Position numbers and translations under genes: made by a program. Source: an uncultured Oscillospiraceae bacterium (GTDB lineage: Bacteria > Bacillota_A > Clostridia > Oscillospirales > Oscillospiraceae). From it: a DNA stretch of 25,043 nucleotides. Below, piece after piece: positions 14,841-23,836 of the stretch (the stretch's first letter is position 1; every line of letters starts with the position of its first letter). The DNA lies in the NCBI GenBank assembly GCA_944387755.1, contig CALXGC010000078.1, positions 1 through 25,043 on the forward strand, in the 5' to 3' direction. The notes beneath the pieces are model-generated. The model saw nothing but the letters and a program-made list of their open reading frames with translations, did no database searches and was not told the DNA's origin.

Positions 14841-15593
14841 TTACGGCGTCACCGCCCACACCCGTGCGGGCAGGCCGGTGGCCCCTTTGATATTGGGGTA
14901 GGAGACCAGAATGACGGCTCCGGCGGGGGCGACCTGGTCCAGGTTGTCCAGCAGCTCCACCTGGAGGTGTCCGCCGGAGAGGACGTACCGCTCGCAGGCC
15001 AGGTCCCCGGCCTCTGCGGCCAGCCTGGAGGCGTCGGTGTCGATGGTCTCGTGGCCGTTGGCGGCGGCCTTTCTCGTCTCATAGATGTACTTCAGGGCCT
15101 CCAGGGACCAGCCGGGGGTGTGCTCGCCGCCCTCCGGGTCGAAGTTGGACAGGGCGTCCATGCTGGGCCAGCGGCTGGACCAGCCGGTGCGCAGGGCCAC
15201 GAAGGCTCCGTCGGGGATAGGGCCGTACTGGGCCTCATAGTCCTGGATGTCCTGGACGGTGACGGCGTAGTGCACGTCCTGCTCCACCTTTTTGCTCACG
15301 TCCACCACGCACAGGGGGAAGATGAGCTGGTTTACCCCATAGGCCTCGGACAGCGCCCCGTCCTTGCGGAAGTGTCCGGGGAAGTCGATGTGGGTGCCGA
15401 ACTGTCCGGGGAACTTGAAGGTCTGAATCAGGCAGTCCAGCATGGGGTTCCCCCAGTCGTACACCATTTTGGACAGCTCCACCGACCCCTCCGGAATGCC
15501 CGCCCAGTAGGGGCTGTCGTTGTCCAGAGGGTGGGAGAGCTCCACCCATTTGTACCCTTTTGCGCGCTCCAGCGCGTTCCAAAGCTCGTACAT
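14841..15593 (-). CDS. Cyclase-family (kynurenine formamidase-like) hydrolase
   Basis: A 250-residue protein of the metal-dependent cyclase family that includes KynB-type formamidases. It has the signature GTHIDFPGHF (residues 66-75), preceded by VELSHPLDNDSPYW, and an ALRTGWSSRW segment. The second half ends with GGHLQVELLDNLDQV. The substrate is unknown; no tryptophan degradation genes are nearby, so KynB itself is not claimed. The ATG at 15593 follows GGAGGCG. It lies 74 nt downstream of purB on the same strand with only a U-poor hairpin between them, so co-transcription is possible. Confidence 0.8.
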   Translation of the reverse strand: MYELWNALERAKGYKWVELSHPLDNDSPYWAGIPEGSVELSKMVYDWGNPMLDCLIQTFKFPGQFGTHIDFPGHFRKDGALSEAYGVNQLIFPLCVVDVSKKVEQDVHYAVTVQDIQDYEAQYGPIPDGAFVALRTGWSSRWPSMDALSNFDPEGGEHTPGWSLEALKYIYETRKAAANGHETIDTDASRLAAEAGDLACERYVLSGGHLQVELLDNLDQVAPAGAVILVSYPNIKGATGLPARVWAVTP

Positions 15594-15667
15594 GCTTCAC
15601 GCCTCCTTAGTCCGTTTTGTTGATTATTTTCCTGTGCGCCCCGGCGGGGCCGCACCCTGCACAGCCC

Positions 15668-17104
15668 TTACACCTTCAGCTCTGCGGCCTCTCCGTCCAG
15701 GGCCTCCCGGTACTTGTCCAGGACGGGCTGGACCTCTCCGGCCAGGAACTCCTCCACCTGCTCCGGGCAGCGGCCGGTGTAGCGGCTGGGCTCCAGGTGG
15801 GCGGTGAGCTCCTCCTTCGTCATGCCGAAGGCCGGGTCGGCGGCGATGAGGTCGATGAGGTTGTTGGACAGCCCCAGGTCCTTCACGTTCCGGCCGGCCT
15901 CCTGGGAGAGGACGCGGATGCGCTCGTGGAGCTCCTGCCGGTCGCCGCCCCGCATGACGGCGTCCATCATGATGTTCTCGCTGGCCATGAAGGGCAGCTC
16001 CTCCAGCACATGCTTCTCGATGACCTTGGGGTGGACCACCAGGCCGGAGGCCACGTTGAGATAGATATTCAAAATGGCGTCCACGGCCAAAAACGCCTCC
16101 GGCACGGAGATGCGCTTGTTGGCGGAGTCGTCCAGGGTGCGCTCAAACCACTGGGTGGCGGCGGTGACGGCGGGGTTGCCCGCGTCCACCATGACGTACC
16201 GGGCCAGGGAGCAGATGCGCTCGCAGCGCATGGGGTTGCGCTTATAGGGCATGGCGGAGGAGCCGATCTGGTTCTTCTCAAAGGGCTCCTCCACCTCCTT
16301 CAGGTGGCACAGCAGGCGCATGTCGGTGGCGAACTTGCTGGCGGATTGGGCAATGCCGGACAGGACGGACAGCACGCTGTAGTCCATCTTCCGGGAGTAG
16401 GTCTGGCCGCTGACGGGGACGACGCCTGTAAAGCCCATCTCCTTTGCAATCTTCCGCTCCAGCTCTTTGACCTTCTCATGGTCGCCGTCAAACAGCTCCA
16501 GGAAGGAGGCCTGGGTGCCGGTGGTGCCCTTGGAGCCCAGCAGCTTCAGGGTGGAGATGCGGTGTTCCACCTCCTCCAGGTCCAGCAGCAGGTCGTTCAT
16601 CCACAGGGCGGCCCGCTTGCCCACGGTGACGAGCTGGGCGGCCTGGAAGTGGGTGAAGCCCAGGGTGGGCAGGGCCTTGTACGCTTCGGCGAACTTGGCC
16701 AGGGCGGCGAGGACCCGCACCAGCTTGTTCCGGACCAGCACCAGGCCCTCCCGCATGAGGATGATGTCGGTGTTGTCCCCCACATAGCAGCTTGTGGCCC
16801 CCAGGTGGATAATGGGCATAGCCTTGGGGCACAGCTCCCCATAGGTGTGGACGTGGGCCATCACGTCGTGGCGGAGCTTCTTCTCCCACTCCGCGGCCCG
16901 CGCATAGTCGATGTCATAGATGTGGGCCTCCAGCTCGTCCACCTGCTCCTGGGTGACGGGCAGGCCCAGCTCCATCTCCGCCCGGGCCAGGGCCACCCAC
17001 AGCTTCCGCCAGGTGGTAAACTTCTTGTCGGCGGAAAACAGGTGGAGCATCTCATCGCTGGCATAGCGGGAGGAGAGGGGGCTTTCATAGGTGTTGGTGG
17101 GCAT
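15668..17104 (-). CDS. purB: Adenylosuccinate lyase
   Basis: A 478-residue fumarase/aspartase superfamily enzyme that forms AMP from adenylosuccinate and AICAR from SAICAR in purine synthesis. The family signature SSAMPYKRNP lies at residues 282-291. GATSCYVGDNTD (102-113) and THFQAAQLVTVGKR (151-164) contain other active-site elements. The ATG at 17104 is preceded by AAAGGGA, and the long frame upstream is not supported by any site. No other purine genes are adjacent. A perfect palindrome lies in the leader. Confidence 0.95.
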   Translation of the reverse strand: MPTNTYESPLSSRYASDEMLHLFSADKKFTTWRKLWVALARAEMELGLPVTQEQVDELEAHIYDIDYARAAEWEKKLRHDVMAHVHTYGELCPKAMPIIHLGATSCYVGDNTDIILMREGLVLVRNKLVRVLAALAKFAEAYKALPTLGFTHFQAAQLVTVGKRAALWMNDLLLDLEEVEHRISTLKLLGSKGTTGTQASFLELFDGDHEKVKELERKIAKEMGFTGVVPVSGQTYSRKMDYSVLSVLSGIAQSASKFATDMRLLCHLKEVEEPFEKNQIGSSAMPYKRNPMRCERICSLARYVMVDAGNPAVTAATQWFERTLDDSANKRISVPEAFLAVDAILNIYLNVASGLVVHPKVIEKHVLEELPFMASENIMMDAVMRGGDRQELHERIRVLSQEAGRNVKDLGLSNNLIDLIAADPAFGMTKEELTAHLEPSRYTGRCPEQVEEFLAGEVQPVLDKYREALDGEAAELKV

Positions 17105-17130
17105 GTTGTATCGTCCCTTTCTCTGGTTTT

Positions 17131-17144
17131 GGGGAGCGCTCCCC
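17131..17144. promoter_or_regulatory. Perfect palindrome in the purB leader
   Basis: GGGGAGCGCTCCCC is a 14-bp perfect palindrome at about +8 to +21 relative to the predicted purB start. It could be an operator or a small RNA hairpin. No known regulator is recognised. Confidence 0.5.
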
Positions 17145-17158
17145 ATAGATTTCAGCTT

Positions 17159-17187
17159 ATTATAGCGCATGTGGGCGTTCTTTTCCA
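17159..17187 (-). promoter_or_regulatory. purB promoter
   Basis: On the minus strand TGGAAA (17187-17182) and a perfect TATAAT (17164-17159) are 17 nt apart. Confidence 0.65.
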
Positions 17188-17217
17188 GCCATTCCGAAAA
17201 GTTTTGGAAATTTTCCC

Positions 17218-17835
17218 TCAGTCCGGCTCGCCGCACAGCCTCTCCAGGGCGGTCCGGTCCAAAATCCGGATTCCCCGGTAGCGCAGCTCCACCCACCCGT
17301 TCCGGGCAAACTGATTCAGAATCCGGCTCACCGTCACCCGGCTGGCGGAGATGGAGGCGGCGATTTCGTCCTGTGTCCACAGGATGTCCGGGCCGCCGGA
17401 CAGCAGAAACCGAGCCAGCCGCCACTGGGCCGGGCGGAAGGCCATGCCGTCCAGCTGGTCCGACAGCAGGCGCACCGTCCGGGCCAGATAGCGGAGCAGG
17501 CATACGGCCAGCTCCGGATTCCGGGACACCGCCTGCACGAACACCTCCCGGCCGATGGGGACCAGCTGACAGGGGGTGAGGGCCTCGGCGGAGGACATGC
17601 GGGGCAGGCCGTCAAAGAAAGCCGCCTCCCCGAATAAGCTGCCCGCCCGGTAGACGTTCAGCACCCGCTCCGCCCCCCCGGCGGACTGGATGAAGCTCTT
17701 GACCTCCCCGGTCTTCAGATAATAAAAACAGTTGGCCTCCGCGCCCTGCAAATAGATGAGATGTCCCGGCGAACACCGCACCGACGGACGGCGCTCCGCA
17801 AAGGCTCTCCAGGGGCCCAATTCAAAGGTCTCCAA
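17218..17835 (-). CDS. Crp/Fnr-family transcriptional regulator
   Basis: A 205-residue regulator. The N-terminal cyclic-nucleotide-binding-like beta barrel contains GHLIYLQGAEANCFYYLKTG and AGSLFGEAAFFDGLPRMSSA (20 residues each). The C-terminal winged helix has WTQDEIAASISASRVTVSRI, the typical recognition helix. No four-cysteine iron-sulfur set like that of Fnr is evident. The start is TTG at 17835, preceded by AAAGGAG at about 10 nt; further upstream the frame runs through intergenic palindromes and is not coding. It is transcribed toward purB, 113 nt away. The ligand and targets are unknown. Confidence 0.88.
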   Translation of the reverse strand: METFELGPWRAFAERRPSVRCSPGHLIYLQGAEANCFYYLKTGEVKSFIQSAGGAERVLNVYRAGSLFGEAAFFDGLPRMSSAEALTPCQLVPIGREVFVQAVSRNPELAVCLLRYLARTVRLLSDQLDGMAFRPAQWRLARFLLSGGPDILWTQDEIAASISASRVTVSRILNQFARNGWVELRYRGIRILDRTALERLCGEPD

Positions 17836-17854
17836 ACTGCATCCGCTCCTTTTG

Positions 17855-17930
17855 GTAGGGGCGGCCTTTGGCCGCCCGATTGTCCCAGACGTCTTCTGAC
17901 CTCCCGCAGGGGCGCACAGTGCGCCCCTAC
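17855..17930. repeat. Two GTAGGGGC-type palindromic repeats
   Basis: The unit at 17855-17878 begins GTAGGGGCGGCC and ends GGCCGCCCG. The unit at 17906-17930 is GCAGGGGCGCAC followed by AGTGCGCCCCTAC. They lie in the leader of the regulator gene and belong to the family also found at 19308-19376 and 24939-25041. Confidence 0.8.
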
Positions 17931-17958
17931 AAAAACAGGGGGACATATTTTTCTTTTG

Positions 17959-17987
17959 ATTGTATCATATTTAACATTCTTTTTCCA
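17959..17987 (-). promoter_or_regulatory. Candidate promoter of the Crp/Fnr gene
   Basis: On the minus strand TGGAAA (17987-17982) and TACAAT (17964-17959) are 17 nt apart. The -35 is the same as that of purB. The transcript would carry the palindromic repeats in its leader. Confidence 0.5.
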
Positions 17988-18037
17988 CCGCTTCTGTTAG
18001 GCTAATGGCAAGAAAAACCGAGGAGGGATTGTTCCTT

Positions 18038-19297
18038 ATGGGAATGACAATGACGCAGAAAATTCTGGCGAAACACGCCGGACTGGACCAGGTGGAGGTG
18101 GGCCAGCTCATCGAGGCCAAGGTGGACATGGTGCTGGGCAACGACATCACCACCCCGGTGGCCATCACGGAGTTTGAGAAGGCGGGCTTCACCCAGGTCT
18201 TTGACAAGGACAAGATTTCCATCGTCCTGGACCACTACACCCCCTGCAAGGACATCAAGTCCGCGGAGCTGTGCCTCCAGGCCCGGAATTTTGCCCACAA
18301 GCACAGCATTACCAACTTCTTCGACGTGGGTCAGATGGGGGTGGAGCACGCCCTCCTGCCGGAAAAGGGCCTGTGCGCCCCCGGCGAGATTATCGTGGGG
18401 GCCGACTCCCACACCTGCACCTATGGAGCCCTGGGGGCCTTCTCCACCGGAATCGGCTCCACCGACATGGCCGCGGCCATGGCCACCGGCTTTTTGTGGT
18501 TTAAAGTCCCCGCCGCCATCAAAGTGACCCTGAAGGGCAAGCTTCAGCCCTGCGTGTCCGGCAAGGACGTGATTCTCCATCTCATTGGGGAGATTGGGGT
18601 GGACGGCGCTCTGTACCAGTCCCTTGAGTTCGCCGGGGAGGGCGTGGCCTCCCTGTCCATGGACGACCGGTTCACCATCTCCAACATGGCCATCGAGGCC
18701 GGCGGCAAAAACGGCATTTTCCCCGTGGACGAGAAGACCATGGAGTACATCAACGGCCGGGTGAACCGCCCCTGTGAGGCCTTTGAGGCCGACCCGGACG
18801 CGGAGTATGTCCGGGAGGTGGTCATCGACCTGGACAAGCTGGAGCCCACCGTGGCTATGCCCCACCTGCCGGAGAACACCAAGGTGGTCTCTGAGGCCGC
18901 CGGCCTGCCCATCAACCAGGTGGTCATCGGCTCCTGCACCAACGGCCGCATCAGCGACCTGCGCGCCGCCGCCGCCATTCTCAGAGGCAGAAAAGTGGCG
19001 GACGGCGTGCGCTGTATCGTCATCCCCGCCACCCAGGAGATCGTCCTGGAGGCCATGAAGGAGGGGCTCATTCAGACCTTCATCGAGGCCGGCTGCGCCG
19101 TCTCCACCCCCACCTGCGGCCCCTGCCTGGGCGGCCACATGGGCGTCATGGCCGAGGGGGAGCGCACCGTCTCCACCACCAACCGGAACTTCGTGGGCCG
19201 CATGGGCCATGTGACCTCCGAAATCATCCTGGCCTCTCCCGCCGTGGCCGCCGCCTCCGCCGTGGCCGGCTGCGTGGCCGATCCGCGCAAATTGTAA
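18038..19297 (+). CDS. leuC: 3-isopropylmalate dehydratase large subunit
   Basis: A 419-residue aconitase-family protein that with LeuD isomerises 2- to 3-isopropylmalate in leucine synthesis. The [4Fe-4S] cysteines are C300 (GSCTNGR), C360 and C363 (CGPCLGG). DHYTPCKD and [15 protein letters not shown] are further family segments. The ATG at 18038 follows AGGAGGG at 10 nt; an upstream ATG at 18005 precedes that site and is not favoured. The length fits the shorter bacterial and archaeal-type LeuC that works as a separate subunit. A pair of palindromic repeats separates it from leuD. Confidence 0.95.
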   Translation: MGMTMTQKILAKHAGLDQVEVGQLIEAKVDMVLGNDITTPVAITEFEKAGFTQVFDKDKISIVLDHYTPCKDIKSAELCLQARNFAHKHSITNFFDVGQMGVEHALLPEKGLCAPGEIIVGADSHTCTYGALGAFSTGIGSTDMAAAMATGFLWFKVPAAIKVTLKGKLQPCVSGKDVILHLIGEIGVDGALYQSLEFAGEGVASLSMDDRFTISNMAIEAGGKNGIFPVDEKTMEYINGRVNRPCEAFEADPDAEYVREVVIDLDKLEPTVAMPHLPENTKVVSEAAGLPINQVVIGSCTNGRISDLRAAAAILRGRKVADGVRCIVIPATQEIVLEAMKEGLIQTFIEAGCAVSTPTCGPCLGGHMGVMAEGERTVSTTNRNFVGRMGHVTSEIILASPAVAAASAVAGCVADPRKL

Positions 19298-19307
19298 AAG
19301 AATGGGC

Positions 19308-19376
19308 GTAGGGGCGGCCTTTGGCCGCCCGCTTCCCCATATCTTTTCTAAACGGGCGGCCGAAGGCCGCCCCTAC
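19308..19376. repeat. Inverted pair of GTAGGGGC palindromes between leuC and leuD
   Basis: The unit at 19308-19331 (GTAGGGGCGGCC...) has an inverted copy at 19353-19376 (...GGCCGCCCCTAC). Together they can form one long hairpin in the leuC-leuD mRNA, 64 nt before the leuD start. Confidence 0.85.
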
Positions 19377-19440
19377 GAAATCAAAAGAAGGCGGTGTGGA
19401 ACTCTGCCCGCTGCCCCATCACAGAAAGGATTGACGACCT

Positions 19441-19926
19441 ATGAAGGTTTACAAATACGGCGCCAACGTGGACACCGACGTGATTATTCCCGCCCGGCAC
19501 CTGAACGACCCGTCTCCGGCGGCCTTGGCCTCCCACTGCATGGAGGACATCGACGCCTCCTTCGCCTCCACCGTGGAGGCGGGGGACATCGTGGTGGCCG
19601 GTCCCAATTTCGGCTGCGGCTCCAGCCGGGAGCACGCTCCCCTCGCCCTGAAGTCCTGCGGGGTGAAGTGCGTCATCGCCCCCTCCTTCGCCCGCATCTT
19701 CTACCGCAACTCCATCAACATCGGCTTCCCCATTGTGGAGTGCGCCCAGGCCGCGGAGGAGATTCAGGCCGGGGACCAGGTGGACGTGGACTTTTCTACC
19801 GGCGTCATCACCGACCAGACCACCGGCAAGACCTACCAGGCCGCGCCCTTCCCGGCGTTCATCGACGGGATTATCAAAAGCGGCGGCCTGCTCAACTCCC
19901 TGAAAGCGCGGGGGGCGGCGAAATGA
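19441..19926 (+). CDS. leuD: 3-isopropylmalate dehydratase small subunit
   Basis: A 161-residue swivelling-domain subunit of isopropylmalate isomerase. It has [13 protein letters not shown] (residues 9-21) and the conserved [14 protein letters not shown] (54-67), which binds substrate carboxylates. [15 protein letters not shown] is also present. The ATG follows AAAGGA. Its stop overlaps the leuB start (ATGA), so the two are coupled. Confidence 0.95.
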   Translation: MKVYKYGANVDTDVIIPARHLNDPSPAALASHCMEDIDASFASTVEAGDIVVAGPNFGCGSSREHAPLALKSCGVKCVIAPSFARIFYRNSINIGFPIVECAQAAEEIQAGDQVDVDFSTGVITDQTTGKTYQAAPFPAFIDGIIKSGGLLNSLKARGAAK

Positions 19927-20999
19927 ACTATAAAATTGCTCTGATTCGCGGCGACGGCATCGGACCCGAGGTGGTGGGCGAGGCTGTCAAGGTTATGGAG
20001 GCCGTGGGGGAGAAGTTCGGCCACTCCTTCACCTTTGAAGACGTCCTCATGGGCGGCTGCGCCATCGACGCGGTGGGAAAATCCTACCCCGACGGCACGG
20101 CGGAGAAGTGCAGGGCCTGCGACGCGGTGCTGCTGGGCGCCGTGGGCGGTCCCAAGTGGGGCCACGCGGAGGATCCGGAGAAGCGCCCGGAGAGCGCTCT
20201 GCTGGCCATCCGGAAGGATCTGGGGCTGTACGCCAACCTGCGCCCCGCCGCTCTGCGGCCCGCCCTGGCGGACGCCTGTCCCCTGAAGAAGGAGACGGCG
20301 GAGCGGGGCATTGACCTGATGATGGTCCGGGAGCTCACCGGCGGCATCTACTTCGGCAGGCGGGAGCGCTATCAGACCGAAGACCGGGGGGAGGAGGCCG
20401 CCGACCGGATGGCCTACTCCGAGAAGGAGATCGAGCGCATCGGCCGCCGGGCCTTCGAGCTGGCCCGGCTGCGCCGGAAAAAAGTCTCCAGCGTGGACAA
20501 GGCCAACGTGCTGGAGACCTCCCGCCTGTGGCGGTCCGTCATGCACCGCCTGGCGGAGGAGTACAGCGACGTGCAGTATGAGGACGTGCTGGTGGACAAC
20601 GCCGCCATGCAGCTTGTGAAGGACCCCGGCCAGTTCGACGTGGTGGTTACAGAGAACATGTTCGGCGACATTCTCTCCGACGAGGCGTCCATGATTACCG
20701 GCTCCATCGGCCTGCTGCCCTCCGCCTCCATCGGGGATACCGCCCCCGGCCTGTATGAGCCCATCCACGGCTCCGCCCCGGACATCGCCGGGCAGGACAA
20801 GGCCAACCCCATCGCCACCATCCTGTCCGTGGCCATGATGTTCCGCTACTCCTTCCACCTGGCCGGCGAGGCCGCCGCCATCGAAAAGGCGGTGGACGCC
20901 GTCCTGGCCCAGGGCTGGCGCACCCCCGACATCGCCAAGGCGGGGGAGACCGCCATCGGCACCCAGGAGATGGGCCGGCGCATCCGCGAGGCCCTGTAA
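19923..20999 (+). CDS. leuB: 3-isopropylmalate dehydrogenase
   Basis: A 358-residue NAD-dependent enzyme that oxidises 3-isopropylmalate to the precursor of 2-oxoisocaproate. It has GDGIGPEVV near the N terminus, the [10 protein letters not shown] motif, substrate residues in LRPA and [10 protein letters not shown], the active-site lysine in [12 protein letters not shown] and the metal aspartates in [14 protein letters not shown]. The adenine-binding [14 protein letters not shown] follows. The order leuC-leuD-leuB with no leuA here implies that isopropylmalate synthase is elsewhere. A strong terminator follows. Confidence 0.95.
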   Translation: MNYKIALIRGDGIGPEVVGEAVKVMEAVGEKFGHSFTFEDVLMGGCAIDAVGKSYPDGTAEKCRACDAVLLGAVGGPKWGHAEDPEKRPESALLAIRKDLGLYANLRPAALRPALADACPLKKETAERGIDLMMVRELTGGIYFGRRERYQTEDRGEEAADRMAYSEKEIERIGRRAFELARLRRKKVSSVDKANVLETSRLWRSVMHRLAEEYSDVQYEDVLVDNAAMQLVKDPGQFDVVVTENMFGDILSDEASMITGSIGLLPSASIGDTAPGLYEPIHGSAPDIAGQDKANPIATILSVAMMFRYSFHLAGEAAAIEKAVDAVLAQGWRTPDIAKAGETAIGTQEMGRRIREAL

Positions 21000-21012
21000 T
21001 CCGCCTTCCCAA

Positions 21013-21042
21013 GGGACGCACCCGGCTGTGCGTCCCTTTTTT
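21013..21042 (+). terminator. Rho-independent terminator after leuB
   Basis: A perfect 9-bp stem GGGACGCAC/GTGCGTCCC with a 6-nt loop is followed by six T. Confidence 0.92.
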
Positions 21043-21096
21043 GCATTCTGCATGGACGAAATGATTCATTTTCTCTGAAATTTAGCAAATAGAGGG

Positions 21097-21125
21097 TTGC
21101 AATTCAGAAAAGGCGGGTCTATACT
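21097..21125 (+). promoter_or_regulatory. Promoter of the aminotransferase gene
   Basis: TTGCAA (21097-21102) and TATACT (21120-21125) are 17 nt apart. The predicted start near 21132 leaves a leader of about 135 nt. Confidence 0.7.
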
Positions 21126-21131
21126 ATAACA

Positions 21132-21267
21132 CAGCGTGAATTCCAAAAAACGGACCGTTCCGCCTGTGGGAAGAGGGCGGCGCAAAAGCAGGAGGTCCTG
21201 CATAGTCCCCCAAAGTTTGGTCCAAGATAGAATGCAATCCTGCAAAATGCTACGGAGGTATGAGAGT
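21132..21267 (+). promoter_or_regulatory. Long leader with alternative pairing, possible cis-regulatory RNA
   Basis: The leader contains a GCAGGA (21188-21193) that can pair with either of two identical TCCTGCA copies, at 21196-21202 or at 21238-21244; the second lies 8 nt before the ribosome binding site. An upstream CCGCC/GGCGG stem is also possible. No known riboswitch class is recognised. Confidence 0.4.
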
Positions 21268-22467
21268 ATGAAAGAGTTGTCCAAAATCGCCCTGGCCATC
21301 AATCCTTCCACCACCATGGCCATCGACGCGATGTTCAAGCAGATGAAGGCGGACGGCCTGGACGTCATCGGCTTCGGCGCAGGCGAGCCCGACTTCCCCA
21401 CCCCGGACCACATCAAAGAGGCCGGCATTGCGGCCATCCGGAACAACGACACCAAGTACACCCCCTCCGTGGGCACCGTGGAGCTGCGCAAGGCCGTGTG
21501 CCAGCGCCTGAAGGAGGACTGCGGCGTGGACTATGAGCCCGCCCAGATTGCCGTGTCCAACGGCGCCAAGCCCTGCGTGTATGTGGCCCTGCGGGCGCTG
21601 GTCAACCCCGGCGACGAGGTGATTCTCCCCGCCCCCTATTGGGTGAGCTATCTGGAGCTGATTCAGATGGTGGGCGGCGTGCCCGTGGTGGTGGAGGCCA
21701 CCGAGGCGGAGCACTTCAAGATTACCCCGGAGAAGCTGGCCGCCGCCATTACCCCCAACACCAAGTGCATGATTCTCAACAACCCCTCCAACCCCACCGG
21801 CATGATGTACAGCCGCGAGGAGCTGGAGGCCATCGCCAAGGTGTGCGTGGAGAAGGACATCTATGTGATCTCCGACGAGATCTACTACCGCCTGGCCTAC
21901 GACGGACGGGAGTTCACCAGCCTGGCCGCCATCAGCCCGGAGATTAAGGAGCGCACCCTTCTGGTCAACGGCGTGTCCAAGTCCTACGCCATGACCGGCT
22001 GGCGCATCGGCTATGTGGCCGCCCCCGCCCCCATCGCCAAGGTCATCGGCAACTATCTGGGCCACTGCACCGGCTCCCCCTGCTCCATCTCCCAGAAGGC
22101 CTCCGCCGTGGGCCTGACCGCCTCTCAGGAGACTGTGGACGCCATGAAGCAGGCCTTCGAGGAGCGCCGCAACTATATGGTGGAGCGCATGAACCAGATT
22201 GAGGGCGTGAGCTGCATCAAGCCGGAGGGTGCGTTCTATGTCATGATGAACATCTCCAAGGTGTTCGGCAAGGAGCTCTTCGGCCACGTCATCAAGGACG
22301 CCGACGACTTCGGCAACCTCTTCCTGAAGTACGGCAAGGTGGCCGTCGTCCCCGGCACCGGCTTCGGCGCCCCCGACTTCATCCGCTGGTCCTATGCCAC
22401 CTCCATGGAGAACATCAAGGCCGGCCTGGACCGCCTGGAGAAGTTCCTCCGCGGCGAGGCCGTCTGA
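21268..22467 (+). CDS. Aspartate-type PLP-dependent aminotransferase (class I)
   Basis: A 399-residue class I aminotransferase. The PLP lysine is K238 (VNGVSKSYAMTGWRIGY), with R246, D203 (ISDEIYY) and NNPSNPTG (171-178). The N terminus (SKIALAINPSTTMAID) and GAGEPDFPTPDHI are typical of the aspartate aminotransferase AspB/AspC group. The ATG at 21268 follows ACGGAGG at 9 nt. The frame runs far upstream through the leader, but the promoter lies within that stretch. It sits after the leu genes but has its own promoter and terminators on both sides. The exact amino acid substrate is inferred. Confidence 0.9.
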   Translation: MKELSKIALAINPSTTMAIDAMFKQMKADGLDVIGFGAGEPDFPTPDHIKEAGIAAIRNNDTKYTPSVGTVELRKAVCQRLKEDCGVDYEPAQIAVSNGAKPCVYVALRALVNPGDEVILPAPYWVSYLELIQMVGGVPVVVEATEAEHFKITPEKLAAAITPNTKCMILNNPSNPTGMMYSREELEAIAKVCVEKDIYVISDEIYYRLAYDGREFTSLAAISPEIKERTLLVNGVSKSYAMTGWRIGYVAAPAPIAKVIGNYLGHCTGSPCSISQKASAVGLTASQETVDAMKQAFEERRNYMVERMNQIEGVSCIKPEGAFYVMMNISKVFGKELFGHVIKDADDFGNLFLKYGKVAVVPGTGFGAPDFIRWSYATSMENIKAGLDRLEKFLRGEAV

Positions 22468-22484
22468 GCCCCTTTCCGTCTGTC

Positions 22485-22512
22485 AAAAGCGCCGCGCCAG
22501 CGGCGCTTTTTT
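22485..22512 (+). terminator. Rho-independent terminator after the aminotransferase
   Basis: The stem AAAAGCGCCGC/GCGGCGCTTTT with a GCCA loop runs into TTTTTT. Confidence 0.9.
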
Positions 22513-22549
22513 CTGTCCATCTCCCAAAATGCGCGGCGGGCTTTCAGGA

Positions 22550-22578
22550 TTGACAGGGGGCGGAAAGTCCGGTACAAT
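22550..22578 (+). promoter_or_regulatory. tgt promoter
   Basis: A perfect TTGACA (22550-22555) and TACAAT (22573-22578) with a 17-nt spacer. Confidence 0.8.
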
Positions 22579-22604
22579 ACTGTGGAACGCGGAAGGAGAG
22601 GACT

Positions 22605-23747
22605 ATGTTTCAGGTATTGAAGACAGAGGGCGCGGCCCGCCGCGGGGTATTTTCCTGTCCCCACGGGACGGTGCAGACCCCGGTTTTTATGAATGTGGGC
22701 ACCCAGGGCGCCATCAAGGGCGCGGTGTCCGCGCTGGATTTAAAAGAGGTGGGGTGTCAGGTAGAGCTGTCCAACACCTATCACCTGCACCTGCGCCCCG
22801 GCGACCGGACGGTGAAGGCCATGGGGGGACTGCACAAGTTCATGGGCTGGGACGGACCCATGCTCACGGACAGCGGAGGATTTCAGGTCTTCTCCCTCTC
22901 CGGGCTGCGGAAAATCACCGAGGAGGGCGTCACCTTTGCCTCCCACATCGACGGCCGGCGGATTTTTATGGGCCCGGAGGAGTCCATGGAGATTCAGTCC
23001 AACCTGGGCAGCGACATCGCCATGGCCTTCGACGAGTGCATTGAAAACCCCGCCCCCAAGGAGTACGTCCAGTGTTCCATCGGCCGCACCAGCCGCTGGC
23101 TGGAGCGCTGCGCCGCGGCGCACCAGCGCCTGAACGGGCAGCCGGACTGCGTCAATCCGGGGCAGCTGCTCTTTGGAATCAACCAGGGCGGGACCTATCC
23201 GGACCTGCGGCGGCAGCACATGGACCAGATTGCGCAGATTCCCTGCGACGGCTACGCCATCGGCGGGCTGGCGGTGGGGGAGCCCACCCAGACCATGTAC
23301 GACATCATTGACGCGGTGGAGCCCCACATGCCCAGGGAAAAGCCCCGCTATCTCATGGGGGTGGGCACGCCCTCCAACATCATCGAGGGCGTGGCCAGAG
23401 GGGTGGACTTCTTCGACTGCGTCATGCCCGCCCGAAACGCCCGCCACGGCAAGCTGTACACCTGGCGGGGGACGCTCAACATTAAAAATGAGAAGTACAA
23501 GCTGGACCCCCTGCCCATCGACCCGGAGTGCCGGTGCCCGGCGTGCCGGTCCTTCTCGCGGGCCTACCTGCGCCACCTGATGACCGCGGGGGAAATGCTG
23601 GCCATGCGCCTGGCGGTGCTCCACAACCTGTACTTCTACAACACCCTCATGGTCCGCATCCGGGACGCCCTGGACGGCGGAACCTTTGAGGCGTTCCGAA
23701 AAACCTATACCGGTATGCTGGACCGGAAAATCGAAGAAAACCAATAA
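22605..23747 (+). CDS. tgt: Queuine tRNA-ribosyltransferase
   Basis: A 380-residue TGT enzyme that swaps guanine 34 for preQ1 in tRNAs with GUN anticodons. The catalytic aspartates are D89 (LTDSGGFQ) and D271 (VDFFDCVMPARNARHG). The zinc ligands are C309, C311 and C314 (ECRCPAC) and H340. GINQGG and GGLAVGE are also present. The ATG follows a GGAGAGG site. It is the first of the cluster tgt-yajC, as in Bacillus, where queA often precedes it; queA is not in the window. Confidence 0.96.
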   Translation: MFQVLKTEGAARRGVFSCPHGTVQTPVFMNVGTQGAIKGAVSALDLKEVGCQVELSNTYHLHLRPGDRTVKAMGGLHKFMGWDGPMLTDSGGFQVFSLSGLRKITEEGVTFASHIDGRRIFMGPEESMEIQSNLGSDIAMAFDECIENPAPKEYVQCSIGRTSRWLERCAAAHQRLNGQPDCVNPGQLLFGINQGGTYPDLRRQHMDQIAQIPCDGYAIGGLAVGEPTQTMYDIIDAVEPHMPREKPRYLMGVGTPSNIIEGVARGVDFFDCVMPARNARHGKLYTWRGTLNIKNEKYKLDPLPIDPECRCPACRSFSRAYLRHLMTAGEMLAMRLAVLHNLYFYNTLMVRIRDALDGGTFEAFRKTYTGMLDRKIEENQ

Positions 23748-23762
23748 AATTTCCAGAAACCC

Positions 23763-23791
23763 TTGCCAACCGGCAGGAAAGCAGGTATAAT
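23763..23791 (+). promoter_or_regulatory. yajC promoter
   Basis: TTGCCA (23763-23768) and a perfect TATAAT (23786-23791), 17 nt apart. Confidence 0.75.
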
Positions 23792-23836
23792 GGCAAAAGC
23801 GCATCTCAGAATTCAGACTTTTGGAGGTATTTTTGG

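Noticed and set aside
15634..15655. Hairpin between purB and the cyclase gene as a terminator
   Set aside because: It has a bulged stem and no U-run on the minus strand, so termination there is not supported.
17836..17946. Upstream extension of the Crp/Fnr regulator to an ATG at 17946
   Set aside because: It would translate intergenic palindromic repeats; the TTG at 17835 has a good ribosome binding site.
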